Assembly (NCBI GenBank): GCA_021811585.1
Contig: JAJZOG010000002.1
Span: 1 to 52,600 of the forward strand
Length of the DNA stretch: 52,600 bases
Source: a bacterium
Lineage (GTDB): Bacteria > Patescibacteriota > Doudnabacteria > UBA920 > VMFF01
Direction: 5' to 3'
In this document: positions 1 through 8,723 of the stretch, one piece after another
Position numbering within the stretch: the first letter of the stretch is position 1
Layout of the letters: every line of letters starts with the position of its first letter
Notes under the pieces: model-generated
The model's input: the letters and a program-made list of their open reading frames with translations, nothing else
Databases searched by the model: none
What the model was told of the DNA's origin: nothing
Translations under genes and position numbers: made by a program

Positions 1-2
1 GA

Positions 3-119
3 CAACATATGGCACTGGCAGGGAAAACCCCATCAGAATATCTTGATGAAAAACTTAAAAATCATGTCTCAAACCAATCATTAATTGCACCTATCAAAAG
101 TGTTCAAGAGGTGCGTTGA
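3..119 (+). CDS. C-terminal tail of a transposase (partial, runs off the left edge)
   Basis: An open frame enters from the left edge and stops at 117-119. It reads QHMALAGKTPSEYL followed by a charged tail. The pattern PH-x-AL-x-G-K-T-P-x-E-Y-L is typical of the very end of DDE integrase-core transposases of the IS3/IS481 type, just after the catalytic Glu region. Only about 37 residues are in the window, so family and intactness cannot be judged. No convincing gene lies between its stop and uvrC; the antisense ORF 214-777 there is a uvrC shadow. Confidence 0.5.
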   Translation, partial: QHMALAGKTPSEYLDEKLKNHVSNQSLIAPIKSVQEVR

Positions 120-322
120 AAACTACACTGGGACTTCGATCTTCTGTGATGGTTTCGCCTGTGTGGCCGGCAATATGTTTTTAAATCCCTTGCGGAAAAT
201 CCCGAAATGCCAATTACCCATGTAGCCACCCGAAAAGGTTCCCGAAAACTCGGCATGTTTCCTCCGGAAAATTTTGTTTGGATTTCAACTGCGGCCTCTG
301 TGCCTTTATTATATCAAAGCAA

Positions 323-351
323 TTGCCAAACTCCAAAAGCGCAAATAATAT
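323..351 (+). promoter_or_regulatory. uvrC promoter placing +1 at the start codon
   Basis: TTGCCA (323-328), a 17-nt spacer and TAATAT (346-351). The second in-frame ATG of uvrC begins at 358, six bases after the -10 box, which is where transcription would start. No Shine-Dalgarno sequence is possible in this arrangement, so a leaderless mRNA is inferred. Confidence 0.6.
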
Positions 352-357
352 ATGGGT

Positions 358-2202
358 ATGACAGAAGCGCTCACAAAACAATATAAAAACCTTCCCCACA
401 AGCCCGGGGTTTATATTTTCAAAGGCGCTGCCGGGGAAACGCTCTATATAGGAAAGGCGCGCGATTTGAAAAACCGCGTTAGCCAGTATTTTCGAAGCGG
501 CCACGACGGGCGGCATCAAATACCTTTTCTCATGGGCGAAGCGTCCGCGCTCGAGCACATTATCACCGATAATGAAATTGAATCGCTTTTCTTGGAGAGT
601 TCGCTCATAAAAAAGCGCAAGCCAAAATACAACATCAAATTGCGCGACGATAAAAATTACGTTTTCATCAAAATAGATTTTTCCACGGAGATCCCGCAAA
701 TTACCACTGCCCGCAATGCCGATGAGGCGGGCGCAAAATATTTCGGGCCTTATTCTTCGGCGCAAAAGGTGCGGCAAACTCTAAAATTCGCGCGCGGCAT
801 TTTCCCCTACTGCGCAAACAAAAAAATCGGGGAGCGCCCGTGCTTTTATTATTATCTGCATAAATGCCCGGGCGTCTGCATTGGAAAAATTTCCATCCAA
901 GAATACGGCGAAACCGTAAAACGAATTATGCAATTTTTGTCCGGAAACCTGGCGGCAATTAAAAAATCATTAAAATCGCAAATGCGCCGGGCCGCGCAAA
1001 AGCGCAGATTCGAGACAGCCGCGCGCATCCGAGACCAGCTTAAATCCCTTGAAATCATGGAAGAAAAGCAGAAAGCGATCTTCGCCAAAAAGGCGGATTG
1101 GGATTTTATTTCCTATTTTCAGGCAGCTGATAAATCCGGCGTTAACGTTTTCGAGCTGCGCGGCGGCAGAATTATCGACAACAAAAATTTCATTCTGGAA
1201 AACACGCGGGGCAAAACCGGCGCGGAAATCCTGGAGGCATTTTTGGAAAATTATTACTCTGAAAATTCGGAGGATTTGCCCAAGGAAATTTTCGTTCAGG
1301 AAAATATCGGCGGCGCAATGGAACACAGCGGCGGAAAAAACGAAAATGCCGAGATTTTGAAAAATTTCTTTGTCAAAAAGCGCATAAAAATTTCCAAGCC
1401 GGCGCGCGGCAAAAAAGCGGGACTGATAAAACTGGGGCAAAAAAATGCGCAGGAATATTTTGAGAATTGGCTTGCGCAAATGGCCGGCGAAACGGCTCGG
1501 ACAACCCTGGCATTATCCTTCCTTGCGCAAATCTTGGGGCTTCCGCAAGGGCCGCGGCGCATGGAATGCTTTGACATTTCCAACACGCAAGGCACGAACG
1601 CTGTTGCAAGTATGGCTGTTTTTGAAGGCGGCAAGCCGAAAAAATCGGATTATCGGAAATTCAAAATAAAAACCGACGGCCGACCGAATGATTTTGCAAT
1701 GATGAAAGAAACGCTGGAAAGGAGATTCCGCGGATACCGCGGCAACGGGAATGCGGCGGCAATAAGCGAGCGCGCGGAAAAAAAATGGCCCCTGCCGGAC
1801 CTGCTTGTAATTGACGGCGGCAAAGGCCAGCTGGGAATCGCAACAGAAGTGCTTGCAAAATTGGGCTTGGAAATTCCGGCAATCGGGCTGGCGAAGCGCG
1901 AAGAAGAAATTTTCGTGCCGCAAAAAAGCGACCCGATAGTATTGCAGAAATCCGATTACGCGCTCCAGCTTCTGCAGCGCATTCGCGACGAAGCGCACAG
2001 GTTTGCCGTAACTTTCCATAAAAAGATCCGTTCGCGCCAGGCCTACGGCTCCGCGCTCGACGAAATTCCGGGAATCGGCCCGAAAAAGAAAAAACAGCTC
2101 ATAAAAAAATACGGCACAATAAAAAAAATCAGGGAAGCAAGCCATGCAGAACTTGCTTCCCTGGTTGGGGAAAATGGGGCAAAAAATCTGGATAATCTCT
2201 AA
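358..2202 (+). CDS. uvrC: UvrABC system protein C, excinuclease subunit
   Basis: UvrC makes both incisions around a DNA lesion during nucleotide excision repair, acting with UvrA and UvrB in the cytoplasm. Seen in order: an N-terminal GIY-YIG nuclease (KPGVYIF then LYIGKA, about residues 15-45); a UVR motif that binds UvrB (AARIRDQLKSLE, around 220); the RNase H-like 5' nuclease domain (MECFDISNTQGTN and LLVIDGGKGQLG); and a C-terminal helix-hairpin-helix (IPGIGPKKKKQL). The length of 614 aa is normal. I chose ATG 358 rather than 352 because the promoter places +1 at 358. The 3' end overlaps the convergent HD-domain gene by 4 bp. UvrA and UvrB are not in the window. Confidence 0.96.
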   Translation: MTEALTKQYKNLPHKPGVYIFKGAAGETLYIGKARDLKNRVSQYFRSGHDGRHQIPFLMGEASALEHIITDNEIESLFLESSLIKKRKPKYNIKLRDDKNYVFIKIDFSTEIPQITTARNADEAGAKYFGPYSSAQKVRQTLKFARGIFPYCANKKIGERPCFYYYLHKCPGVCIGKISIQEYGETVKRIMQFLSGNLAAIKKSLKSQMRRAAQKRRFETAARIRDQLKSLEIMEEKQKAIFAKKADWDFISYFQAADKSGVNVFELRGGRIIDNKNFILENTRGKTGAEILEAFLENYYSENSEDLPKEIFVQENIGGAMEHSGGKNENAEILKNFFVKKRIKISKPARGKKAGLIKLGQKNAQEYFENWLAQMAGETARTTLALSFLAQILGLPQGPRRMECFDISNTQGTNAVASMAVFEGGKPKKSDYRKFKIKTDGRPNDFAMMKETLERRFRGYRGNGNAAAISERAEKKWPLPDLLVIDGGKGQLGIATEVLAKLGLEIPAIGLAKREEEIFVPQKSDPIVLQKSDYALQLLQRIRDEAHRFAVTFHKKIRSRQAYGSALDEIPGIGPKKKKQLIKKYGTIKKIREASHAELASLVGENGAKNLDNL

Positions 2203-2978
2203 GATTTTGCCGCTGCCGCGCCGATTGCGCGAAGCTGAATTCCATCAGCCGGCATGGTTCCGTTGGGTGCATTGGAACCAAAATCCGGCCCTGGCGCAGA
2301 ACCAATTTCGGAAATTACTTCAATGACCTGCGCCGCAAAGAGGGTATATTTAAGCAGCTCCGCCCGCTGTTGGCGCATGCACATGCCCGCCTCCTCGCGG
2401 CTCATGCCCGGCCTGTGGCGGGATTCCATGCAAGCTACAAAGATATCTGCAAAATGTAATATCTCGCCCAAACGGCGTACATGAATATTTTTAAGTTCCC
2501 ACGGAGCGTGATGCTTGTCGATCATGTCAAAAATCGGCTGATACCAAAACTCTGTCCGATATCCTGATTTCATGACATGTTCGCGCACGGAGTTTCGAAA
2601 CATTACCGCGGAACTCCGCGCGTGATGGCCGGCCATCAGCCGCTCCGCCTCCGTGAACTGCCTGTTCAGCCAAAACATGCTGGCGAACAGCTTGCCCTGG
2701 TCATGCAAACAGGCGGACGTACACAGAAGTGCCGCATCCACTGAATTAAAGCCCAAAGCCAAGGCCGCCACAACGCACAACTCCGCAACGCCCACCGAAT
2801 GTTCAAAAAGCGAATATTCGGCAAAAAATTGGGCGCTGTTCGGATCAGTGGCAATTCTCCGGCACATTGCCAGATCATGCTCTTTGATTTTTTGAAGCGA
2901 TTTAAAAAGAACCGTGCCCAGGCCTTCAGGCAAGAATCTCGCCACCGCCCCAGTTCTTGCAGGAATGCTTATGGTCAT
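2199..2978 (-). CDS. HD-domain phosphohydrolase, HD-GYP-like
   Basis: A predicted metal-dependent phosphohydrolase of 259 aa. The metal-ligand pattern is visible: H60, the HD pair in HDQGK (92-96), HH at 118-119, HH at 156-157 and D178 in ILHFADIF. The spacing, with paired histidines after the HD motif, resembles HD-GYP c-di-GMP phosphodiesterases more than the simple dGTPase/RelA type, but the GYP triad itself is not clear. The substrate is therefore unknown. The N-terminus has no sensor domain and the last 40 residues are low-complexity. The gene is convergent with uvrC and ends inside its last codons. Confidence 0.7.
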   Translation of the reverse strand: MTISIPARTGAVARFLPEGLGTVLFKSLQKIKEHDLAMCRRIATDPNSAQFFAEYSLFEHSVGVAELCVVAALALGFNSVDAALLCTSACLHDQGKLFASMFWLNRQFTEAERLMAGHHARSSAVMFRNSVREHVMKSGYRTEFWYQPIFDMIDKHHAPWELKNIHVRRLGEILHFADIFVACMESRHRPGMSREEAGMCMRQQRAELLKYTLFAAQVIEVISEIGSAPGPDFGSNAPNGTMPADGIQLRAIGAAAAKS

Positions 2979-3181
2979 CGCTTAATTCCCTGCCCTTTCA
3001 TCCTCCGTTTTGTTTTTCTATAACCTCCTCCTGATTATGCCTCCTGCCAAATTTTCAACAGTTATTGTAATATTATTCAAATGCCGGAAATTGCTTTATG
3101 TACGTTCTCAACTAAAATAAGCGCGTTAACTTGGAATCCTTGTCCATTTGCACATATCCTGTGCATTATTATTTTCAGGTT

Positions 3182-3210
3182 TTGACCGCCCAAATTTGTT
3201 TTGATATAAT
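3182..3210 (+). promoter_or_regulatory. secG promoter, near-consensus, leaderless geometry
   Basis: TTGACC (3182-3187), a 17-nt spacer and TATAAT (3205-3210). The secG ATG is at 3219, only 8 nt past the -10 box, leaving no room for a ribosome-binding site. Confidence 0.65.
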
Positions 3211-3218
3211 CCCGACAT

Positions 3219-3449
3219 ATGCTTCACTCCACAAAAATCATCAGCTTGGCGCAAGTAATTGTCGGCGTCATTTTAATTATTGCCATTGTCTCGCAAAACA
3301 AAGGCGTGGGGCTTTCCAATGTTTTCGGCGGCAGCGGGGTTATTTACAGAACCAAGCGCGGCTTTGAAAAATGGCTCTTTTACGCAACCATTGCATTGGC
3401 GCTTATTTTTGTGGCTCTAAGCATTGCGGCCGTGCTTTACGGCAAATAA
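3219..3449 (+). CDS. secG: Preprotein translocase subunit SecG
   Basis: Small inner-membrane subunit of the SecYEG protein-export channel that helps SecA-driven translocation. The 76-aa product has the family layout: an N-terminal TM helix (about 8-26), a short loop containing QNKG and the Gly-rich segment VFGGSGVIYRTKRG, and a second TM helix (about 52-72). This matches SecG length and topology. The start ATG lies 8 nt after the -10 box, so the mRNA is probably leaderless. The next gene, a solute-binding protein, begins almost at once and may be co-transcribed. Confidence 0.85.
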   Translation: MLHSTKIISLAQVIVGVILIIAIVSQNKGVGLSNVFGGSGVIYRTKRGFEKWLFYATIALALIFVALSIAAVLYGK

Positions 3450-3454
3450 TAATT

Positions 3455-5224
3455 TTGAAAAATTTTTTCGCCACAACTTTTAAAGAAGCCGAAAAAATCG
3501 GACGCGGAATCAAAAATCTGCGTTCTTTTAAGTTTGGGCGAATCGCCGGGACATTCGGGATTTTCGGCAGAAAAGAAAAAATCGCGGCTGTACTTTTGGG
3601 CGCGATTTTCGTCTTGGATATTTCATTCTCCGCGGCAAGGTTCTATTTTCTGCACACGCAAGCAGTGCCCGCATACGGCGGCACATACACCGAAGGGTTT
3701 GTCGGCCAGCCGCAATTCATAAATCCGCTCCTGGCGCAAAGCCCAACCGATAAGGCGCTTGCGCGCCTGGCTTATTCTGGATTGTATAAATTTGACGATA
3801 ATGGCAACCTCGTTCCTGATCTTGCCCAAGGCATGCCGGCAATCTCCAAAGACCAGAAAACAATTTCAATAAATTTAAAACCCAATTTGCAATGGCAGGA
3901 TTTGCAGCCCATAACATCCGATGACGTAATTTTTACGCTGCAATCGGTGCAAAATGCGCAGGTGAAAAGCCCGCTGCGCGGGCTCTGGGAAAATGTCAAA
4001 ATCCAAAAAACTGGAAATCTCTCGCTCCAAATTACAACGCCGAACGTTTCAGCTCCTTTTTTAAGCAATTTGGTTTTGGGAATCCTGCCGCAGCATATTT
4101 GGGGAAAAATCGCGGCCGCAAATTTTTCCGTTTCCCCGTATAATTTGGAACCAATCGGCAGCGGCCCGTATTTTATGAAAGAAATCAGCAAATCGCCTTT
4201 TGGAGAAATTAATTATATTAAAATGAATTCGTTTGCCGAATATCAGGGCGGCAAAGCGTATATAAATACCTTTGAAGCGAAATTTTTTGATAATTACCAG
4301 GATGCCATACTGGCCCTGCACAGCAAAACCATACAGGGCTTGGGTTTTGTGCCCTTTGATCAGAAAATTTACGTGGATACCGCCAAAACAAACCTGCAAA
4401 TTATAAAATTGCCGATCCCTGAATATCAGGCGCTCTTTATAAATGAAGGCGAAGGCGGCTCCAGCATTCTCCAGGATCCGGCTGTGCGGGAGGCCTTGGC
4501 AAAAAGCATTGACAGGCAAAATTTAATTACAACCGTTTATAACGGCCTTGCCGCGCCTGCCTACGGGCCCATAATGCCGCAACAGCTTGGATATAATTCC
4601 GCGGTTCAAAATATGAACGGGTATGACAGCGCGGCTGCCGGCGCAATTTTGGACAAAGACGGCTGGGCAATGAACGCAAGCAGCGGCACGCGCTACAGGG
4701 CGGGGCAGCCGCTTGCATTTACGATAACCACGAATGATTACGAATTGAATGAAGAAAGCGCGGAAAACCTGCAAAGCCAGTGGAAAAAAATCGGTGTTGA
4801 GGTTAAAATAAATGCGGTGCAAACCAGCGACCTGGAAAACAATTACATACGCCCCAGAAAATTTGACGCCATTCTTTTTTCCGAGAGCACGGGCTTTGAT
4901 CCGGATCCGTTCGTGTTTTGGCATTCATCCCAGGCGCGCAACCCCGGATATAATTTAAGCCAATACCGCGACAGCGCCGCTGACAAGCTTATTAATGAGG
5001 CGCGCAACACTTTTGATCCCTCGCTGCGCGCGCAAAATTACAGGCAGTTCCAGGCCTTGATAGAAAATACCGTACCGGCAATTTTTTTGGATCAAAGCGA
5101 ATTTGTTTATGAATTGTCGCCGGATATTAAAGGCACGCAATTTACGGAGCTTGCAAATCCGGAAGACCGGTTTTATGATATTACTCACTGGTACATAAAT
5201 ACCGGCAGGATCTGGAAAAAATAA
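3455..5224 (+). CDS. Family-5 extracellular solute-binding protein (peptide/nickel ABC transporter type)
   Basis: Predicted lipid- or membrane-anchored binding protein that captures oligopeptides or similar ligands for an ABC importer. After a cytosolic N-terminal segment of about 50 residues comes one TM helix (KIAAVLLGAIFVLDISF), then the SBP_bac_5 fold: YGGTYTEGFVGQP, INPLLAQSPTDKALARLAYSGLY, the LAQGMPAIS...TISINLKPNLQWQD region, and the late DAILFSESTGFDPDPFVFWHSSQ motif. I chose TTG 3455, six bases after the secG stop. The longer ORF from 3371 only shadows secG, so the start is uncertain. No permease or ATPase gene is adjacent; stand-alone SBP_bac_5 proteins next to secG or tRNA genes are common in CPR genomes. 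tRNA-Leu follows 4 bp after the stop. Confidence 0.8.
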   Translation: MKNFFATTFKEAEKIGRGIKNLRSFKFGRIAGTFGIFGRKEKIAAVLLGAIFVLDISFSAARFYFLHTQAVPAYGGTYTEGFVGQPQFINPLLAQSPTDKALARLAYSGLYKFDDNGNLVPDLAQGMPAISKDQKTISINLKPNLQWQDLQPITSDDVIFTLQSVQNAQVKSPLRGLWENVKIQKTGNLSLQITTPNVSAPFLSNLVLGILPQHIWGKIAAANFSVSPYNLEPIGSGPYFMKEISKSPFGEINYIKMNSFAEYQGGKAYINTFEAKFFDNYQDAILALHSKTIQGLGFVPFDQKIYVDTAKTNLQIIKLPIPEYQALFINEGEGGSSILQDPAVREALAKSIDRQNLITTVYNGLAAPAYGPIMPQQLGYNSAVQNMNGYDSAAAGAILDKDGWAMNASSGTRYRAGQPLAFTITTNDYELNEESAENLQSQWKKIGVEVKINAVQTSDLENNYIRPRKFDAILFSESTGFDPDPFVFWHSSQARNPGYNLSQYRDSAADKLINEARNTFDPSLRAQNYRQFQALIENTVPAIFLDQSEFVYELSPDIKGTQFTELANPEDRFYDITHWYINTGRIWKK

Positions 5225-5228
5225 ACAT

Positions 5229-5315
5229 GCCCTCGTGGCGGAATTGGCATACGCGTACGCTTCAGGAGCGTATGGGAGCAATCCCGTGTGGGTTCAAGTC
5301 CCACCGAGGGCACCA
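5229..5315 (+). tRNA. tRNA-Leu(CAG)
   Basis: An 87-nt cloverleaf: acceptor GCCCTCG pairs with CGAGGGC, the anticodon loop TTCAGGA gives CAG, there is a long class-II variable arm (TGGGAGCAATCCCGT), the T-loop is TTCAAGT, and the CCA end is genomically encoded. It starts 4 bp after the solute-binding protein stop and lies 21 bp before murC. Confidence 0.95.
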
Positions 5316-5336
5316 AAAATTTAATCGGAACATAAA

Positions 5337-6713
5337 ATGCGGCGAAAAATTTACTTTATCGGCATCGGCGGCATAGGCATGTCCGCTGTCGCAGGCCTTG
5401 CCAAAGCGCGCGGATATGATGTTTGCGGATCGGATTCCGGCAAAATCTACGAACCCTCAAAAAGCATTTTGGAAAAATATAAAATCGTTTGCCTGCCCGG
5501 AGCGGCGGCGGAAAATATAGATAACGCCAAGCCGGACACGGTTGTCGCGACTTCGGCGGCGGATTTAACAAACCCCGAGGTTGCGCGAGCCCTGGAATTG
5601 AAAATCCCCGTGCTTTCTTTTCCGCAGCTGCTTGCCGAACTTACCAAGGACAAACGGAAAATAGTTGTCGTGGGAACTCACGGCAAAAGCACAACCTCCG
5701 GCATCCTCGGCTTTGCACTGAAGAATTTAAACGACTCTTCTTTTTTTGTCGGCGGAGTGCTCGCAAATACCGAATCCAATTTTTACCTTGGGGCAGGCCC
5801 GGACTTTGTGATCGAAGGCGACGAATACAAATCCTCATACAATGACAGGCGCCCGAAATTCCTGCATTATTCACCGGATATTCTGCTCATAAATAATATC
5901 GAGCTTGATCATCCGGATATTTACCCGACATTTGAGGATTTTAAAAAACAATTTCTTATTCTGGCGGAAAGCATGCCCGCAAATGCCACAATAATTTACA
6001 ACGCGGATGATCCGGCGGTGATCGAGGCGGTAAAAAACGCTTGCGCGAAAAAAATCCCCTTCTCATATTCTGATCTCAAAAATTTTAATTTCACGGCGCG
6101 GCTCCCGGGAAAAATATACGCCTACGATTACCTCGGCGCCGCAAAAGTTTTGCAGGAACTTGGCTTTGCTTTCAAGCAATTCAAGGGCTTGCTGGAAGAA
6201 TTTTCCGGAATCAGGCGCAGGTTTGAAATAATTTACGACAGCAATAGCGCGGAAAGCCGCGCAGGCGGCGGGTTTACCGTAATTGACGACTACGCGCACC
6301 ATCCCACTGCCGTTTTGCGGACACTTGAAGCGGCACGCGAAAAATACGGCCGCCGCCGAATAATCTGCTTTTTCGAGCCGCACACGTTTTCACGCACAAA
6401 AGAAACTTTGCCTGATTTGGCCAAATCCTTTGTCCCGGCGGATATCGCTTATATTGCCGAAATTTATTCCGCGCGAGAGCAAGGCAAGGATTTTAAAATT
6501 TCCGGGCAGGACGCGGCTGCCGCTGTCTCCGAATATAACGCGCGCATCGGCGCAAAAACGCAGACATTTTTTGTCGAAAACGCAAATGCCGCATTTGAAA
6601 ATTATTCAAAAATCAAACAGCCCGGAGATGTCCTCATCATAATGGCTGTCGGCGAATTCCACGAGCTTGCATATAAAATCAAAGCGCTCGCAACCGAAAA
6701 AGTGGGGGCATAG
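5337..6713 (+). CDS. murC: UDP-N-acetylmuramate--L-alanine ligase
   Basis: Cytoplasmic ATP-dependent ligase that adds L-Ala to UDP-MurNAc, the first peptide step of peptidoglycan synthesis. Seen: the N-terminal Rossmann glycine motif (GIGGIGMSAVAGLAKARG), the ATP P-loop GTHGKSTTSG, the central Mur-ligase region with EGDEYKSSY and NNIELDHPDIY, and the C-terminal domain with IDDYAHHPTAVLRTLEA and FFEPHTFSRT. These residues favour MurC over MurD/E/F or Mpl. The length of 458 aa is normal. No Shine-Dalgarno is obvious; it may be read through from the tRNA-Leu transcript. Its 3' end is 3 bp from the convergent TrmB-type gene. Confidence 0.93.
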   Translation: MRRKIYFIGIGGIGMSAVAGLAKARGYDVCGSDSGKIYEPSKSILEKYKIVCLPGAAAENIDNAKPDTVVATSAADLTNPEVARALELKIPVLSFPQLLAELTKDKRKIVVVGTHGKSTTSGILGFALKNLNDSSFFVGGVLANTESNFYLGAGPDFVIEGDEYKSSYNDRRPKFLHYSPDILLINNIELDHPDIYPTFEDFKKQFLILAESMPANATIIYNADDPAVIEAVKNACAKKIPFSYSDLKNFNFTARLPGKIYAYDYLGAAKVLQELGFAFKQFKGLLEEFSGIRRRFEIIYDSNSAESRAGGGFTVIDDYAHHPTAVLRTLEAAREKYGRRRIICFFEPHTFSRTKETLPDLAKSFVPADIAYIAEIYSAREQGKDFKISGQDAAAAVSEYNARIGAKTQTFFVENANAAFENYSKIKQPGDVLIIMAVGEFHELAYKIKALATEKVGA

Positions 6714-6715
6714 GC

Positions 6716-7456
6716 CTAAAACCCTTCAGAAGATTGTTTCCAGGCGATTTCAAAAAGCGAACGAAAAGTTTTAACCACGTCTTCGCTTTGGATCATGACC
6801 ACGAATTCCTTGTCATAGGAAAAAATCGCAATTTTATCCTGCCAAATTATATTGTCCGTAAAAAACGGCGTGCTCTCGCGGACAAAACGCGCTTCGCGGT
6901 TCGGCAACTTTCCGCCTTCCTTAATATAAAAGTGCTGGCGGTTTTTAGCGTAGATAAGTTCCCGGCTCTTAATTCCGGGGTTGGTTTTCAAAAACTTCAC
7001 AAAAAGGTCGAAAGATTCGTGCGCCTTGGAAGAAATCGCTTCCGGGGAAAAAAAACTCAAAAATTCTTTTTCGCCTGAGCGCAAAATTTCTTCGTACGCC
7101 CCGCGGATCGCGCCAAGGCCCTCATAAAGCCGCACAGCCGGCTTTGCGGTTTTAGAATTGTAAAGCGCCGCGAGCTGGGGCATGGCTGTTTTGAGCGCCA
7201 TATTTTTCCGCTCATAACTTTCTCGGATCCTGTCCGGCGGCAATGCCAGATAAATTTTCTTTTTTTCGTGGGGAACCGTGGCAATATATCCGAGTTTTAT
7301 TAAATCCTCTAAAACCAAATAAATAGTGGGGCGCTTTAAATTAACCTGCCTGCTTATTTGCACCACAGTCGCTTGGCCGAGCTGGAGAAGCCCAATATAC
7401 ACTTGCGCTTGTTTTGAATTTAATCCCAGATTCTCGAGAAGATTTTGGAGTTCCAT
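6716..7456 (-). CDS. TrmB-family transcriptional regulator
   Basis: DNA-binding regulator with an N-terminal winged helix (MELQNLLENLGLNSKQAQVYIGLL, then VVQISRQVNLKRPTIYLVLEDL), the TrmB/PF01978 arrangement. A longer C-terminal domain (about residues 90-245) probably senses a ligand. In archaea TrmB controls sugar transport; in CPR bacteria such proteins are frequent but mostly uncharacterised, so no target is assigned. I start at MELQNL (7456), not at the upstream ATG at 7471, because its promoter (TTGACA-N17-TATGCT) ends six bases before this ATG. Confidence 0.8.
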   Translation of the reverse strand: MELQNLLENLGLNSKQAQVYIGLLQLGQATVVQISRQVNLKRPTIYLVLEDLIKLGYIATVPHEKKKIYLALPPDRIRESYERKNMALKTAMPQLAALYNSKTAKPAVRLYEGLGAIRGAYEEILRSGEKEFLSFFSPEAISSKAHESFDLFVKFLKTNPGIKSRELIYAKNRQHFYIKEGGKLPNREARFVRESTPFFTDNIIWQDKIAIFSYDKEFVVMIQSEDVVKTFRSLFEIAWKQSSEGF

Positions 7457-7462
7457 ATAAAC

Positions 7463-7491
7463 AGCATACACAAAAATAAAAATTATGTCAA
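7463..7491 (-). promoter_or_regulatory. Promoter of the TrmB-type regulator, leaderless geometry
   Basis: On the minus strand TTGACA (7491-7486), a 17-nt spacer and TATGCT (7468-7463). The chosen ATG starts at 7456, six bases beyond the -10 box, as at uvrC. Confidence 0.6.
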
Positions 7492-7653
7492 TATTTCTGA
7501 CAACATTTGTATTTTAATGATTATTTGCCTTAAATAAGATAAATTTCAATAGATTAGTTTGTATGGTTCTTTGACATTTTGTTTAATTATTGGTATTATA
7601 TATTCATAAAAAATTAATTGGCCTATGTCGGGCCAAAATAGAAAGATTAAAAA

Positions 7654-7827
7654 ATGCCAAAAGGATATAACGATAAAGCCATTGCCGGAATGCTCACTTT
7701 TCTCGAAGGATGCTTTGAGCTGATCCTCAGTGAAATAAAACGCGGCAAAGCGCCTGAACAGGCAATACAAGAAGAGCTCGACGAAATACATCGCCGGCTT
7801 GAAGCAGATAAGGCACCAGCCAGATAA
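7654..7827 (+). CDS. Small orphan protein, 57 aa
   Basis: Frame MPKGYNDKAIAGMLTFLEGC to the taa at 7825-7827. The peptide is amphipathic and helical (FELILSEIKRGKAPEQAIQEEL), ending in a charged tail. I do not recognise a family. It is too short for the ORF track but is followed 7 bp later by a clean terminator hairpin, and the spacing to its neighbours leaves room for an independent transcript. No good Shine-Dalgarno is seen upstream. Confidence 0.5.
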   Translation: MPKGYNDKAIAGMLTFLEGCFELILSEIKRGKAPEQAIQEELDEIHRRLEADKAPAR

Positions 7828-7834
7828 CAAAAGC

Positions 7835-7860
7835 GGCAGGAGCATGCTCCTGCCTCTTTC
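7835..7860 (+). terminator. Terminator hairpin after the 57-aa orphan
   Basis: Perfect 10-bp inverted repeat GGCAGGAGCA/TGCTCCTGCC followed by TCTTTC. It separates the 57-aa ORF from the next small gene. Confidence 0.65.
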
Positions 7861-7913
7861 CAAGTCCGCAAATTTTTTTGCGGATTAAGAAGGGCGAAAA
7901 CCAAGGAGGATTT

Positions 7914-8324
7914 ATGGCAACCGATACGGCAACCGAATGGATTAACGGAGTAGAATATTTATCTGCGGCTTGCGACCGCTGCGGGCGGCGCCTGGAACCA
8001 ATACAAAAAGTGCTTCGCTTGGATGAGCGCGATATTAGCGAATGGGCGGAATTAAATAAACAATATGAAGGATTTTGTGTGATGTTATCACTTCCGATGA
8101 TATGTCTGTTTGTATTTGTTTTAATCCTATATGGTTATCGCCTAGCAACCCACTGGGACATTCTGCTTGCAATACTTAACGGATTAATCTTCTGGATTTT
8201 AGTGAAAACTATCCCGGATGCATTGAATCGGCGCAAGCAACGGCTGCAGCAAACAATTCTCGACCGCTATAACTATAAAATAGAAATTAGCGACGGCAAA
8301 TATGTTTTTTTGCCGAAACGCTAA
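7914..8324 (+). CDS. Two-TM orphan protein with a zinc-knuckle-like N-terminus
   Basis: Starts at ATG 7914 behind a strong AAGGAGGA site, so the ORF-track start at 7878 is too long. The 136-aa product has a Cys pair CDRCGRR near residue 25, then two hydrophobic segments (about 60-80 and 85-105), then a basic C-terminal tail. The Cys-x2-Cys pair may be half of a metal site, but no second pair is present. I do not recognise a family. It is flanked on both sides by terminators, so it forms a single-gene unit. Confidence 0.6.
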   Translation: MATDTATEWINGVEYLSAACDRCGRRLEPIQKVLRLDERDISEWAELNKQYEGFCVMLSLPMICLFVFVLILYGYRLATHWDILLAILNGLIFWILVKTIPDALNRRKQRLQQTILDRYNYKIEISDGKYVFLPKR

Positions 8325-8395
8325 AACTGTACAACAAATTTTCTCGAAGTTGCTCCCTAAAAGCAATTTTCTCGATGGTTGTTCGTCTGTTTGCG

Positions 8396-8428
8396 GCGCC
8401 TGCACATGCATGTGCAGGCGCATTTTTT
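8396..8428 (+). terminator. Strong rho-independent terminator
   Basis: A long palindrome GCGCCTGCACAT/ATGTGCAGGCGC is followed by ATTTTTT. It ends the 7914 gene. The remaining bases to 8557 hold nothing I can identify. Confidence 0.85.
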
Positions 8429-8557
8429 GGATTTTTATAGGCAATTGCGCCGTGCAAAATAAAGCTTGTGATAGATGCCCATGCGGGCTGAAACCAGCAT
8501 TTCCTTTGAATCCAGCTGTTCTTAGGTTCTAATCCAAAGTGCAACATTCTTTTGCGT

Positions 8558-8586
8558 TTGACAAACCCATCCCCTTTATATATAAT
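8558..8586 (+). promoter_or_regulatory. Consensus promoter of the RNase J gene
   Basis: Perfect TTGACA (8558-8563), a 17-nt spacer and perfect TATAAT (8581-8586). Transcription would start near 8593, giving an untranslated leader of about 220 nt before RNase J. Confidence 0.75.
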
Positions 8587-8661
8587 ATAAGCAAATCGTT
8601 AACTTTTACTCTAAATTTCCTTTAAAACGGGAAACAAAAACTTTTAATCAAATAACTAACT

Positions 8662-8723
8662 ACCGAGTTCTTGAGTATACTCGGTGAAAAACTGTTTTCG
8701 CATGGAATTTTCCGCGAAAACAG
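8662..8723 (+). promoter_or_regulatory. Structured 5' leader of the RNase J mRNA
   Basis: Two hairpins lie in the leader: ACCGAG/CTCGGT (8662-8685) and CTGTTTTCGC/GCGAAAACAG (8692-8723). Neither is followed by a T-run, so they look like structural or ribonuclease-recognition elements, not terminators. The start codon has its own AAGGAG site at about 8800. Confidence 0.5.

Noticed and set aside
1513-2145. 210-aa minus-strand ORF within uvrC
   Set aside because: Antisense to conserved UvrC nuclease motifs; Phe/Arg-rich shadow composition.
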